64,000 nucleotides of DNA from Magnolia sinica (lineage: Eukaryota > Streptophyta > Magnoliopsida > Magnoliales > Magnoliaceae), in assembly GCF_029962835.1 (NCBI RefSeq), contig NC_080579.1:577882-641881 (forward strand), in the 5' to 3' direction. The translations under genes and the position numbers were made by a program. Positions 22,738 through 34,449 of this stretch are shown in pieces. The notes beneath the pieces are model-generated. The model was given only the letters and a program-made list of their open reading frames with translations. It was not told where the DNA came from and searched no databases. Numbering within the stretch: position 1 is the first letter of the stretch; each line of letters begins with the position of its first letter.

Positions 22738-22759
22738 TATCCCACAGACGACGCCGAAC
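22738..22759 (-). other. Primer-binding-site region of outer element
   Basis: On the minus strand the sequence after the 5' LTR reads TTCGGCGTCGTCTGTGGGAT. It looks like a decayed form of the TTGGCGCCGTCTGTGGGA sequence common after LTRs of plant Tat-type elements. I do not assign the tRNA. Confidence 0.6.
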
Positions 22760-23528
22760 TGTTGATGCTAATTTCAGCTTGCCCCCTTAATAACCCTGAA
22801 ACCTGCACAGGTAGAAGGGAAAAGGTGATCCTGGTCTTACTAGGGGATCCTCCGATGCTTAAGTCAGAATCTGTGTCTCTTTGAAAGGTTTTTGGGGTAA
22901 GAATTTATGCATATCTTTTACAATGGTCTTTGTATTTATAATGGCGTCGCACCCCGTAAGGCTTTCCTATTTTTTTAAGGGTAAATCCCGTATGAGCAGA
23001 TTTCAATCTTTGAGGATCTGTAATCCTTGCTACCTCTAGATTCTCGGAGATCATTATCTTATCTTCCGAAGATCTCAGATAGAGATCCAGAGTTTTACTA
23101 GTCACCTTCCGGATATGGAGCGTTTATAGCTCAGCCAACGCTTATCTCTCCAATACTGTCATGCTGAGATAAGCTTTAAGGCTGATTCTCCACTTACTTT
23201 ATTAGCCGACTCAATCCTTAAGTCGGACTGAAGTTTGGGCAACTATAGGGCCGACTAATCTTAACCTGTCGGTTTAGGCTTTTCTCTATGAGGCTTCAAT
23301 TGGGCCTTGAGGTGCACTTTCTCCTTTTGAGGTTTCGCTTTACGGCTCAGGACGCTCAGGCTATAGTCGAGTCAGGGACCTCACGGTCTGAGCTACGTCT
23401 CTTCATCTAGCGTTCTTATGGATTTTGGGCTTTATCCAGACTCAGCATCCAACGAACCTGAGCCATTGCTTCACTAATCTTCCGCTTTTCTGGCTGACTC
23501 AAGGACTTGTCATATTTTTTCCCCAACA
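22760..23528 (-). repeat. 5' LTR of outer Tat-type element
   Basis: Pairs with 3436-4204; followed by target duplication ATTAT. A coding-strand TATAAATA box lies at 22933-22940. Confidence 0.92.
22933..22940 (-). promoter_or_regulatory. TATA box of outer element 5' LTR
   Basis: TATAAATA on the minus strand, conserved in both LTRs (3612-3619). It would start the genomic RNA of the element. Confidence 0.6.
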
Positions 23529-23533
23529 ATTAT

Positions 23534-25020
23534 AAAGGAAAACAGTTGGGAGAGAGATGCATACCCTTGATATTAACAAGGCCTACTATGATGATTATAT
23601 TTAATCAACTCCAACAATTAGATATCACACCAAAACATAGGCATGGAACTTAAATATCAAGCCCATCCATTATTCACATGTACCAAGGAAAGGGAAATAG
23701 TTTGGAAGTTGAGCATTGCCCCATCTCCAATTGTATGGTCCACTTGAAATACTACCAGATGTGTTTTTTTGCGCTCTAGGCCTAATATGAGGTGTTATAC
23801 CTAATGGTCGAAGTGAATTTTACATAAAACTATGGTGAGGCCTACATGACCCGGCAACCTCAACTAATTGTTGTTTCTGGTTAAAAGAAAAAGAAACAAT
23901 CTTGGTCTTTCTCCCACATGTTGCCTAATGCTCCCATTTCCCTCTCACCTCCGGCCCTTTCTTTTCCATCTCTCTCTGACCTTTAACCAATTCCTCTCAT
24001 CTGTCTTTCTGCACCTCAACTGACCAAGCCTTGATCAGCTTGCAACAGCGAGGTCTTCGTCCAGTAGCATTGTCGATGATTGGAGCAGGTTCACCCCTCT
24101 TTCTCTTTCTCCCTTGAAAGTGAGGCCCACTAAATGCATGTATTAGATGTCAGAAGGAAATATGTCAGAGGTATATTTGGGGCCCACCAAAATGTATATT
24201 TATAAAATTTCATTCGGGCTCAGGCCTGGGTGGGGCTCTGTATAAACATTTTACTGGAAGCCTAAATAGTCCAGCATGATGTTGAGGGTCGAATATTGCA
24301 TATCAGACCCCAGTTATTACCAGGATTTACAAACATAGTATTGTTTAACAGCCTGATTTAATCATGTTTGTGATGCAGGGCGTATTCACGAGCACAGACT
24401 GGAAAGGATGCTAAAAGCATGGATTTAAAGCTCAGGCATCACCAAGGCAATGGACGGGACCCCATGGGACCATGAACGAGGATTTACACATCAGAGATCA
24501 GAGAAATTCCAGTTACTCACTTCAAACAGGCCTGAAAGACATCCAGAATGCAGGATCATGGGGTTCCCACCATCTGATTGGCTCCAAACTTTATATGAGG
24601 CCTGATGATCATGAATTAACCGTACGCATCAAAAATCAGCCATTGGATCACTGTGGAAGTGGCTCAACGGATAGAGCAGCCTCTTAAAACCTCAAGTGGG
24701 GCCCACCTAATCTCTGGATGCGCTTCAGTTTTGGACTCAACATCTTAAAGTGAATGGGGAAGAAGATGGACGGAGAGGATTGTATAGATTCATCACGAGT
24801 GGACCCCATTGACATCGCCAGTGCACAGTGCGTAAGTGCACTCGATGTGCACCGAATCAACCCGATCGGGTCAGCGCCGCTGACCCGATCCTTCTCGCAT
24901 ACGGAGAACAGCGGGCGGACATTGTTCATCTGTTTTCGTGTAGTGGGCCCCATCAATCACAGGTTTCGACAATCAGAGCCGTCCATATGCTCTGCGAGGT
25001 GACCAACACCGTCGCCTAGC
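23534..25020. other. Intergenic, foldback-derived repeats
   Basis: No gene is seen. Diverged foldback blocks occur around 23640-23860 and 24560-24800 ('gtggggcccacctaat', 'tggacggagaggattgta'). A perfect 12-bp hairpin lies at 24864-24890. Confidence 0.55.
24864..24890. repeat. Perfect 12-bp hairpin in GC-rich island
   Basis: GATCGGGTCAGC, a 3-base GCC loop, then the exact reverse complement. Surrounding sequence is GC-richer than the intergenic background. Confidence 0.9.
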
Positions 25021-25669
25021 TTTCCTTTTTGGCCCATGCACACACACAGAGGCAGATTTCATGTAAACGCAGGAATGGACGGTGGGAACAAAGATCGCAT
25101 GGGCCACACCGAATCTAACATAAAACCAGCCGAATCTTACTAGTTTTTCGACGCGAATCGAATGGTCGGAGTGGATTTTACACACGGCATCAATCAGCGG
25201 TTCGCCGACCTTCACAATGCCCGACTGCGCGAGCTCTGTTCGCACAGGAAGTTGCGGTCGATCCAGGTGGGCCATCATCGCTGATCAAAACAGTGATCCG
25301 GACCGTCTATTGTCTAGAGGGGCCAAAACCGTCCATAGGGACGTTATCTATTTGGAAAGAATGTGAGGGAAGTGGAAGTCTTTTTCTTCCGTTTTCTTGG
25401 CTGCGGAAACACCTACGCACCTGCCTTGTTGTGTAAGGAGTCTTCCGGCTCGTGAAACTTTCGCAGGGAGTGCAGAAATCCTTCCCCGACGACAGTTTTA
25501 TAAAGAGAAAACATAGAAGAGAGGGACCGAGGGGGTGGTTGGCTGCTGGCAGCGTGTGGAGGAAAAAAAACGGAAGCAAAGAAGAAGAGTTTAGCTTTTG
25601 CTGGACGTCAGGGAGGGAGAAAAAGAAACAGAGATTGGCTGGAGGCTTTGGTTGGAACAGGGGGCTGAA

Positions 25670-25712
<43 letters not shown>

Positions 25713-25870
25713 ATGAGAGAGAAAAGATAATAAGTTTTTTTCTTCTTTTTTTTTTATTTTTCGTTTTCTTTTTCTTTTTATTTGCTTTGAGTTCAAGCCA
25801 TTCATGTCTGGCTGAAACTCTTAGCTAGGGCTAAGAGGTGAAGCTTGTAGCGTGATGGGAGACTGTTATT
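25021..25870. other. Intergenic, GA microsatellite and T-rich tract
   Basis: Contains a long (GA)n at about 25673-25708 followed by a T-rich tract to 25790. A TTTTATAAAG sequence lies at 25496. Short open frames across the GA tract are low complexity, and I see no convincing gene. Confidence 0.5.
25673..25708. repeat. (GA)n microsatellite
   Basis: About eighteen consecutive GA units. Confidence 0.95.
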
Positions 25871-26500
25871 ATGCCTTTTATTTAGACTGAATTGAATTTT
25901 GATTTAATTTTATTATGAGAATATTTGTAGTCTTTAATGGCCTGTTGTGACTGACATTACAATGGGTTTGCAATGGCTTTGAGTATTTCTTTTTTCCGTA
26001 TTTTGATTGTGACGTTAGGAAGCCCTGTTGTTCGCCATCGTCTCTTGGACATGGCTGGATGGTGGTATCCTTCCTAACCTTCACAATCATCTGATTGGTT
26101 GGTAATTGGTTTAATTCTGTTGTTTGCTCTGTCTCCTGGGCATGATTTGATGATAGAATCCATTCTGATTCATATTCCTTTCATCACATGAAGACTAAAT
26201 CAAGTAGGTTCAGTTTGATTTCCATGAATGTTAATGCAGGCATAAGATCTCCCTGATCCCTACAAGTGGATCCTCTGAATCCCTAGTTTCCTTCCTCTGA
26301 ATTCCTTCAGTTTTACATTAATCTCTTACCATTATTCATCAATTTATATTTGATTTAGATTGCATCTTAGGCTAGTTCTATTTCTACCTAGTTTCAGGAA
26401 ACGTACAAGTTTCAGTCCCTGTGGATTCGACCTCGGTCTTACCGAGTTTATTACTACATCACAACCCTATACTTGGGGAGTGAACACATGAGCCTAGCTT
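25871..26500 (+). mobile_element. Possible LTR remnant (U5-like end)
   Basis: The stretch 26430-26490 reads CAGTCCCTGTGGATTCGACC, then GGTCTTACCGAG, then CTATACTTGGGGAGTGAACA. This pattern recalls the U5 end of plant Gypsy LTRs. I cannot find its partner or boundaries, so this is tentative. Confidence 0.3.
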
Positions 26501-29290
26501 GGAAACTGTGGGGCGGTGTAAGCCTAACCTGCCTGAGTTAAAAAAAATCCTCTGGACCCATACCTTTTTTACTGGCAGGCACGCTCTTGTTCTTTTATGG
26601 AGCCATGGGGATATTTATCTGAGATCTACCCTGGCCATTAGATGTGTAATACTATCTCAGGAAAAAAGGTGAAAAAATTAGAATGCCCCCTGATTCAGGT
26701 GGGCCATACAAAGGGTAAATGTGCGAGGGATACGCTTGATATTTAGATTGCCTACCATGATGATTATATAAAATCCACTCCAACCATTCCAACCATTAGA
26801 CACCCCCACTAAAACCTAGGCTTGAGTTAAAATCAATAGGACTATCAAGGAAACAGTTGAGAGTGTGAGCATGCCCTATGCAACATGTGGTCCGTTTGAA
26901 ACATGTATGGGGCTAATTTTTGGGCCATGGCCCTAACATGGTGTGACACACCTAATGTCTGGGTGGATCTCACATTAACACCAAGGTGGAGCCCACTCGA
27001 GCTACCCACCCGCTTTCCCAAAATTCATAGCAAATAATTACTTCTCTGTGTAGTAATGTGGTGCTATGTACTAAAATCTCTTATTGAATGCCCCCCTTTA
27101 TTTTTAAGAGTCCACCTTGATGTGCATGTGAGATCCACTCCAACCATAATATGTGTAATGTTGCTTTAGGCCCATAACACACACACACACACACACAAAA
27201 AACTGACTGACCCATAATTCAAGTGACCCATACCAATGAGAAAATTAGGAGAGATAACAACAAACCTAACTATTTACAGGCCTATCTTCCAACCATTAGA
27301 CACTTAAGCTTGGGGTCCAAATATTAGGCCCCTTGCTTAATAAGTTGGCCACATGAGGGATAACAATTTAGAGGGTGAGCATGCACGGTATACTATTTCC
27401 AACTGTGCGATCTAATTAAAACACGTGTACGGTTGATGTTTGATGCCATAGGCATGATGGTCTGGGTGGATCTAACATCAAAACCAACTGGGTTCTAAAA
27501 GTCTGATTGCATGTTGTCCCTGTCTGAACAGAAATTGGCCCAGGCAGGGGCTCTATGGGGCCTGACATGACCTATGGGTTTTCCTCACACCCTTCATTCA
27601 TATGTTTAAACTATTTTAATATATAAGCCTAAAAATGAGGCAGATCCAAGACTCAAATGGGCCACACCACAGGAAGCTGCCGTGCTAATGATGATCACTG
27701 TTGAAATCTTCCAAAGGCCTCGCGGTTGGATGTCAAATAACCATCACAATGGGCCAGCTGGTTATTTATCATGAGATCATTTTCCCTCCATCACTACCAA
27801 GAAAATAGTGTGTTCGACTTGGGCCACTATGGTTCGATTATCTGAACCGTTTATTATCATAAATAAGTTATTCACACATGGTCATGTTCAACAACGATCC
27901 TAACTGTTGATATCTAGAACTAAACAAAACCCATCTAAAATCTTCTTTGATTATTCTATGGCCTGCATAACATAGAGTTCATCAGACGGTCCTGATATGG
28001 GGTCCACCGTGATGTTTATGATAATTCGACCACGGTGGGCCACCAAATAAGTGGTCCTAATCACATGCGCTACTGCGATATGGACAGTTCAATTGTGCGT
28101 TAGAAATCAGGGCCACAAACTGGGCCCAATGAACTGACGGTCATGATGGCTGTTCCACTTCACAATGGACTTGGTTTTGTCTACAAAACAAGGTGGCCCA
28201 TCATGGTCAAAGGGCTGTTACTGGCCTGGGTGGGGCCTGGCTGATGTCTTTTAACAGTAAAACCTAGGTCCGAGCCAGACCGGGCCTGTGACATGCCAAA
28301 ACAAGCAGGCCTCAATCCGCTCTGACCCGGAGCCATTCACCCACTTTCCTGCAAGATCTGGGCTGTTCGTTAGGTGGGCTCCATCATCATGCATGACATG
28401 TGATAAAATTGCCATTGAAATCCATGCTTGGGATCTGCATATTGGCAGATTTGGTTTGGACGTAATCCTGCTACGTGTCATGCAGAGAGATGGCTCTTCC
28501 GGATCATGTCCGTCTCTCATTTTGTTCTATGTGAGCCTAGCTGGGCCTTTTGAGCTAGGCCCATCAAAGGCCTACTGACCTGACCCATTCAACTCCTGAC
28601 TCGGCCCATTACTGTCTAAGCTTAATGCGATTCAAGAACTATCCAAATAGGGTGATTGAACGTCTACCACAAAAAACAACAGTGATTGAACGTCTACCGT
28701 TAAAAACTTCCTAATGCCCACTGGCCCCGAGAAGTTTTAAATGGTGGTAGTTCAATCATCACTATTTCAAGTGGTGTGGTCTAACTGAGATTTGAATCTG
28801 TCTTATTTTTGGATTCAAGCCCTAAAATGATATAGAAAAATGGATGGACAGCGTGGATAAAACACATACATCATGGTGGGCCCGCAGAACTTTCTGAGCA
28901 CCGACCAGCACCAACTCCGGTAGTGGAGGGGTCAGTACTTACTACGGAACCCTCGCCCTACTGATCAAAAGCTCGTGTAGCCCAAACCATGTAAAATCAT
29001 TATGAAATATTTTGGGCCCCACAAGCAATCTGGAAGCTCTTTGATGGTGGAATTTCCATCCCAATGTTACTTGCGTGTGGCCCACCCAAGTTCTCTGTCA
29101 TCATAATTTCTAGTGTCCAAGAGAACATGATGGGGACCACATGATGGACTGATTAGATGTCATGCACACGTCATGGTGAGTCCCACACACATTGCCTTGT
29201 ACGTTAAGCTAACCTTAGCGTTCAAGCTCCGTAGTAGGCCAACTCGACTCGTTCGACTCGGTCCGATCGGACTCGACCCAAACCGAATGG
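26501..29290. repeat. Repeat-derived intergenic DNA
   Basis: No gene is seen. Foldback-type arms are recognisable at about 26690-27010, 27560-27720 and 28690-28900 ('gtgtggtctaactgaga', 'tggatggacagcgtggat'). A (CA)n run lies at 27178-27197. A TCGACTCGACCC-rich patch near 29230-29290 resembles the subterminal DNA of the hAT family. Confidence 0.55.
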
Positions 29291-30235
29291 GTGAGTTCCA
29301 GACACCTATTTCTTTGTGATCATCATCAGACAAGGCTTAGTTCTTTTATTTCTCACCATGTTTAGAGTGTGGTATCCTGGATTCATCTATTATTGGGGCA
29401 CATATTATCAGCAACTGAAATTTTCTTATCTCTTGAGAGTATGGTCACTTTACTAATTGAATCTTGACATTTTCTTCTTTCAGGTGCCATTTACCAAATT
29501 TATATATTGGAATGGAATACATGCCGACACACAGTTTTAAACTCGGTGGATATGTGAAATTCATGCTTTTTGACATCATGCAGTTGTGATTTTATAATGG
29601 TAACAGATTCATAAATTTGTTTAGTTAATTCACTATTCACTTATTTTGTGGATTATGGTCCTTGTATAAGTTGATGTGGAAGGGAGATGCATAAAGGCTC
29701 TAATATATGTGTTAAAATCTTTAATACATAATGAGTTGACATATGCGCTGAGTCAACCTGTCCCAGGCTCATGAAATACGCGTCAAATGCTAGTTTCATT
29801 TGAGCAAAGGCGAATCAGGGAATTGCCTGCTGCATATTATATTCTTTCGTGTATTTGAAGGACAAGAAATAAGTAGCTTTGGTGAGCTGTTTGTGTGTTC
29901 TAATTTCTAAATGAAGTGAGGGTGGATGTTCATGAGTTGGACCTGAAGTTGTGTTCTAATTTCTAAATTGACACGACTCGTCAAGAACTGAGTGAGTCAT
30001 GCTGGCCAGCGAGTTTCTGTGAAACCTGGCTTGGAATCTCATTGAACCGAGTTGACTCAACCATGTTGAGTCGACCCACCAAATTTTAGTGAACTGCATC
30101 TCTCCGTAAGTATGAAAAGCTTTTCATACAGATGGATACTCCAAGGTCTGTTGATTTTTATGGATTTTCTCTTTGTTTCATGCACAATTCCTACGGTTTG
30201 GAAGATTACTTTACTTTTTTAAAATGTAATTTTCG
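29291..30235. other. Intergenic, no gene recognised
   Basis: AT-rich with intron-like pieces ('ttcttctttcaggtgcc' at about 29470) and GAGTCAACC/GAGTTGACTC patches. Nothing I can name. Confidence 0.4.
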
Positions 30236-30475
30236 TGACTTCTCTTCCTACGGTTTTCATGTGCAATTCCTACGATTTTTATAGTAGAGATATTTTTCTT
30301 TTCTCAAGTTTGATACTAGATTCGTACGTCTCCATCTTCAAGCAAATTGATGGGTTTGATCTCGTTGCATGGAATTGCATGATCTCTAGATACATCCAAT
30401 GGTCCATCTCGACGATGCCTGTTGCCTTTTTGATGAAATGCCTGACAGAAACAATCACTTTAGAAAAAGCCTATT
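30236..30475 (+). pseudogene. PPR-protein gene fragment
   Basis: Translation gives VSIFKQIDGFDLVAWNCMIS followed, after a one-base frame shift, by HLDDACCLFDEMPDRNNHF. The phrase 'D(L/V)VAWNCMI..Y...G..DDA..LFDEMP.RN' is the signature of plant PLS-type pentatricopeptide repeats, which bind organellar RNA. Only about two repeats remain, without start or end, so this is a relic. It is on the same strand as the other gene fragments to its right. Confidence 0.6.
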
Positions 30476-30621
30476 TGCGAGATGTGGAGGGAAAGTATTC
30501 AGTTGAATGTTTTTTTTTTTTTTTTGTTTTTTTCCGCGTGAATTGGCTTCAAGGTGTTTATTGTGTGACATGCAGTAATTCTATTGGCATCTGACTAAAA
30601 GTCCTTTTTTCCTTGAAACAG

Positions 30622-30735
30622 GATCTTCTGTATTTGGGCAGAAGCCTGGCTTTGGAGGCTTTTGATCAACTCCCAACTCAAACAAGTCCTTTTGGTAGTG
30701 CATTTCAACAAGCACAGTCAGCATTTGGAAGATTT
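30622..30735 (+). pseudogene. NUP98-like FG-repeat exon fragment
   Basis: After an acceptor-like 'ccttgaaacag', translation reads SSVFGQKPGFGGF, then after a one-base shift PTQTSPFGSAFQQAQSAFG. GLFG/FG-type repeats with this spacing resemble plant nucleoporin NUP98, a nuclear pore component. The frame shift and lack of neighbouring exons make it a pseudogene piece. The preceding intron-like end suggests capture of genomic DNA rather than of a processed RNA. Confidence 0.45.
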
Positions 30736-31100
30736 ATTTCCTTCTCATCTTAAGGTTTTCTTTGGTCTCTGTGTGGTCACAACAAGGGATACAAATTGTT
30801 GTCTTTCAGATTCAAGATCTAGTGGATGATACTCAGAAATTGAAAGTCTGACAGTAACGTTCCTGTCAAATCTCAGATGCTCCTCTTGGAAGCAAGGGAA
30901 GATTCTTCACTAAATGACAAAACCATTGACTCATTTGACGGGAACAATTCTGCATCTTGTTAATGCCTGTGTTTAATGGTGATTTTCAAACCATCTTACA
31001 GGGGAATTCTACCAACAAGCTTCAGTTCTGCGTTGAAGGTGGTTTGTTTGTTAGATTAGTACTTCTATATTAGTTTAAGCTTTTCTGGTATTGATTTTCA

Positions 31101-31149
31101 GGCTCCTAAAGTTCTGAAGTTAATATCGAATGATGGTTCTATGCTTCAG
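31101..31149 (+). pseudogene. Unidentified exon-like fragment
   Basis: Between an acceptor (ttgattttcag) and a donor (caggtgacc) the frame reads APKVLKLISNDGSMLQ. It looks like a genuine exon by codon pattern and splice borders. I do not recognise the protein. Confidence 0.35.
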
Positions 31150-31779
31150 GTGACCCCACCATTCAGTCCAAACAGGTTCTAGAAGTTGTTTTCATCAATT
31201 TAGGGAACAACCCATTTGATATTTTTGAGGAATTTTATCAAGTTGGTCAGCCTTGAAAATCAAGCTATTGAATTATTAGCCTTTTTAAAAAAAAAAAAAA
31301 GTCTTCCTCTGTTTTTTTTTTTTTTCCCCTTTCCCCTTGTTTCAGAAGTGGGTCTCTCCCAAACTTCCCACAAACTGTTGGGAAAGTTGATAATTCAGAA
31401 AATCAGGCTGTTTTCGTGGATAAATCTAAGAGCTATTGTTCCTTCAAATCAGATGTCAGTCTTAGAGATCACTTTGGAGCTTGATTTATCAATCAACTTG
31501 GAGAGAAGTTTGGAATTTTGATTGGAGCTAAATATGAAATCAGTTTTGAAAAATCTCATTGATTAGCTCAGAACTGAGCTAAATATGGTTTCTGTCTTGT
31601 CATTTGATGCTTCTTTTGACCTTGGTTGCATGATCCTTCTAACTAGATGCACTTCTGCTTTGGGCTCACACTCCACTTCCTCTTGTTTATACTTGCTAAC
31701 ATTTAAACAGACCCTTCGGCCTTCTCCCATTCCTGCACCTGAATCTGTTGTGTTGATTCTTCTTGCGATTATTGTTGTG

Positions 31780-32095
31780 CAGAGAGGATCTGAGGACAGT
31801 GAAAAACTGGCTTTACCCACAGTGGGTGAGGTATATGACCAAGAGTTTGATGAGCCACCACCCCCTGGACTTGAAGAGGAATCTAGACCGCTCAATCTAC
31901 TTCATCATAGCAAATTCCGACCAGTGAAATTGAATGAGTGTATTTCTAAGATTGGCAAGTATGTTGCCTTGGCTCTGTGCAGACAGAAGTTGCATGATGA
32001 TGTGCTTAGCAAATGGAGAGCTTCTCACGTTGATGCTGCTCTTCTCACGTTGATGCTGCTTTTGCAGTTGAGTTTTTGCTGAGTGGTTTTTTATT
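31780..32095 (+). pseudogene. ATXR3/SDG2-like histone methyltransferase fragment
   Basis: After an acceptor-like 'gttgtgcag' the frame reads PTVGEVYDQEFDEPPPPGLE, then KFRPVKLNECISKIGKYVAL and CRQKLHDDVLSKWRASHVDA. I associate this with the region before the SET domain of plant ATXR3/SDG2 proteins, H3K4 methyltransferases of chromatin. A direct duplication of 'cttctcacgttgatgctgct' disrupts the end, and a stop follows near 32080. No SET domain is nearby, so it is a fragment. The assignment is from memory of the family. Confidence 0.45.
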
Positions 32096-32752
32096 GGGTT
32101 TTTAAATGAAGAAGCTGAAAAGCTCTTCTTCTTTTTTTTCTTTATTTCTCATGAAAATGGTGGTTCTAGTGTGAGAATTTTAGGTGGGAGGTTTTCTTGT
32201 TGTGTTGAAATTGTTTCTCATTTGACTTTTACTTTTGTGTTTGTGTTGGTTTTGTGTATGGAATTTCATGTGGAAATTATTGGCTTTTGGGTTATGGTGG
32301 TTTTGGTATATTATGTTTGACAGTGCGAAGAGGGTAAGAGATTTTGAGAGTGAAAGAAAGGATGGAAAGGAGAGATTTACTGTTTTGGGAACCAACTTTG
32401 TTGGTTTTGGTATGGATGGAAAGCTCCAATGCAAACCTTCTTCTTCTGTCGTAAACTTTGAAGGTCACTTAGGTTCTCTTATTTATTTATTTATTTTTTT
32501 CTAGCTCCCTTCATGCATTAACTGTTTGCTAGGATCGTCTTGACACAGGTTTAATAATAAATTATATATGCTTGTTCGGATTTGCAAGAAATATAAAGCG
32601 CAGAAATGATGTGACGATAGCTACACATTGTGTGCATATCCCCATTTTTTCAAAACTAGTTGTGCTTCATAGAATTTCTCAATTGTTCTCACGAAAGCAT
32701 TCTAATTTTTTTTTTTTTCATACGACATTTTTTGCTATGTTGATTTGTGTTG

Positions 32753-32820
32753 GCATTCAACCTAAAAGACAAGATGTTATACGTTTGCTGAACGGAAGTC
32801 CTTATTTGATGGCTCCAGAG
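32753..32820 (+). pseudogene. Protein-kinase exon fragment (APE motif)
   Basis: The frame reads RLLNGSPYLMAPE and is followed directly by a donor-like GTATCT. GSPYWMAPE is the activation-segment end of plant MAPKKK-type kinases. Only this one motif is visible. Confidence 0.3.
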
Positions 32821-33090
32821 GTATCTCTTTCCCCCGCTTCATCTTATAGTCTTATATAGTTATCCCTTTATATATGTATCTCATTATTAGTTTTACACCT
32901 GTCAATGAAAAAAGGAGTTTTTTAAAGTTATTCTTCGAAATCATGTGTTTATCTGTCTAATGGCCTCTACAGCTTAGTATTAATATGTGGATCTTGTTTT
33001 TTTATATTCTAAGGCACCAACTAAACTCTTCTGTGCCTTTGATTATGCATCTCTGTTTTTCATGTTGTGGATTGGATTTGTGTTTCTTTC

Positions 33091-33125
<35 letters not shown>

Positions 33126-33342
33126 AGAAGGCTGGATTCTGCTTCACATGAGAAATCTTTTTTTATGGTTTGATTTTTTTTAGTCAAGTGATTTTTCTTT
33201 AGTACTTTTTTTTTCTCTTTCTTTCTTTCTTTGGAGTGTGTGCGCCTTTTTTATTTTGGGAACGAATAATCAGTTCATATATGTTTGATTTTATACTAGG
33301 CAATTAATTTTCATTATTAGTTTTAAAATTTATGACTAACGC

Positions 33343-33414
33343 TGACGGCTAAAACGTTCGACGGCCAAAACTGTTGCCCTCAGCCGTTGGAAACGCCAAT
33401 GGTTTTAGCCGTCA
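33343..33414. repeat. Inverted repeat, TGACGGCTAAAAC arms
   Basis: TGACGGCTAAAAC at 33343-33355 and its exact complement at 33402-33414, with further GACGGCC/CAGCCGTT motifs between. It resembles terminal or subterminal repeats of a DNA transposon, CACTA type at a guess. Confidence 0.55.
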
Positions 33415-34449
33415 GGGAAGGTCATCGCGGAGTTACCTTGTTTTTTGGCAGTGGTTCCACAAGTTAATTAGTTTAGTTTGAGTAAATATACTTGCTATGT
33501 GTATAATTTTTGAGTGCCAGTTCATCAAGCATCACATGCTCCCCTTTCTACCCTTTTATGAGAGAGAGTCATTATTTAATGAGTTATGCAAATAGCTTTT
33601 CCACCTTTCATTGATTTCATCATCCTTATTATCTAGGTCCCTACCATTCCTCTCTTCATTTTTTCTAGCTTGAAGATACCTTTCTCACCTTCTCTTGTAA
33701 AGATCCTCAGATGCCTTGAGTTTAGCTTGATCACTTTCTACTCTTTTTAGTTTTTCTTTTTGGCATTTCTATGTTCTTAGTCTTTTTCAGTCCTTGAAAC
33801 ATGATTGTTTCTCACTGATGGGCTTGTGAACCTCATCATTCCACCAACTTTCCTTATAAGAATGGTTTTTCCCTCTTAAAACTAAAATGGCAGTTTTTTG
33901 AGTCCCACTACCTGAATCAGAATCCTGACCCATTGGACGCTAAAATGTGGACCAAACCTGGTTCTGACTTGGATCAGGTCCCATCTACTTGGTCATTGGG
34001 TCAATCCAATCTGTTTGCAGCTCTAGCCTCTGTCAGTTTTGGTACAATACCATTATTCCACTATTTCCACTCCTGCCATGCTCCCGGCCTCTTGCAGTCA
34101 TTGTAATGTAGCGGCTTTGACTATTCTTTGTTGACCCAAATAAAATGGTATTCTTGTGTTTCAAGTGAAGATTCATCTCTAAATATGTGAATCACGCCCA
34201 AGTGTTGTCCTACTTGCATAGATATCTCAGGTTAACTCCATTATAAGTTTTGTATACGCATATATGGTATTTCTGGCTTGCCTTTCTCATTAACTTCTAT
34301 TGTCTTGATTATTTAATTTGCCAATTTTAATATTATGATGGTTGGCAAGAATGCTAACTTGATTTTTAGCCTTTCTTTTTTAAAAAAATGTTGAAGATAT
34401 TTGCAGGAGAGATTGAAGGGATCAATTATGGCACACTTGCCAACTGGCA

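Larger units (their letters stand above)
3436..23528 (-). mobile_element. Outer Ty3/Gypsy LTR retrotransposon, Tat type
   Basis: A complete element whose coding strand is minus. It has 769-bp LTRs beginning TGTTG and ending CAACA on the plus strand, and a perfect 5-bp target duplication ATTAT at 3431-3435 and 23529-23533. The order on the minus strand is LTR, PBS, gag, protease, reverse transcriptase, RNase H, second RNase H-like domain, integrase, antisense extra gene, LTR. The second RNase H and the antisense ORF before the 3' LTR are features of the Tat/Ogre group. It is split by a CRM-type element (12386-22517), leaving about 10 kb of its own DNA. All reading frames carry stops or shifts. 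Its two LTRs differ by several dozen bases, far more than the LTRs of the inserted element, in agreement with greater age. Confidence 0.92.
32096..34449. other. AT-rich intergenic DNA
   Basis: Apart from the kinase-like fragment (32753-32820) and a 13-bp perfect inverted repeat (33343-33355 with 33402-33414), I see only long T runs (for example 33099-33124) and no gene. Confidence 0.5.

Noticed and set aside
22433-22765. 110-residue plus-strand ORF at the right end of the inner LTR
   Set aside because: It crosses the LTR end, the target duplication and the outer element's gag leader, so it is a chimera of unrelated transposon ends.
24655-24690. tRNA or SINE A-box-like sequence (gtggctcaacggatagagca)
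   Set aside because: No B box, no cloverleaf and no A-rich tail at a suitable distance. It lies inside a foldback-like block.
25452-25828. ORFs across the GA-rich tract
   Set aside because: They are low-complexity R/E repeats from the microsatellite with no recognisable domain.
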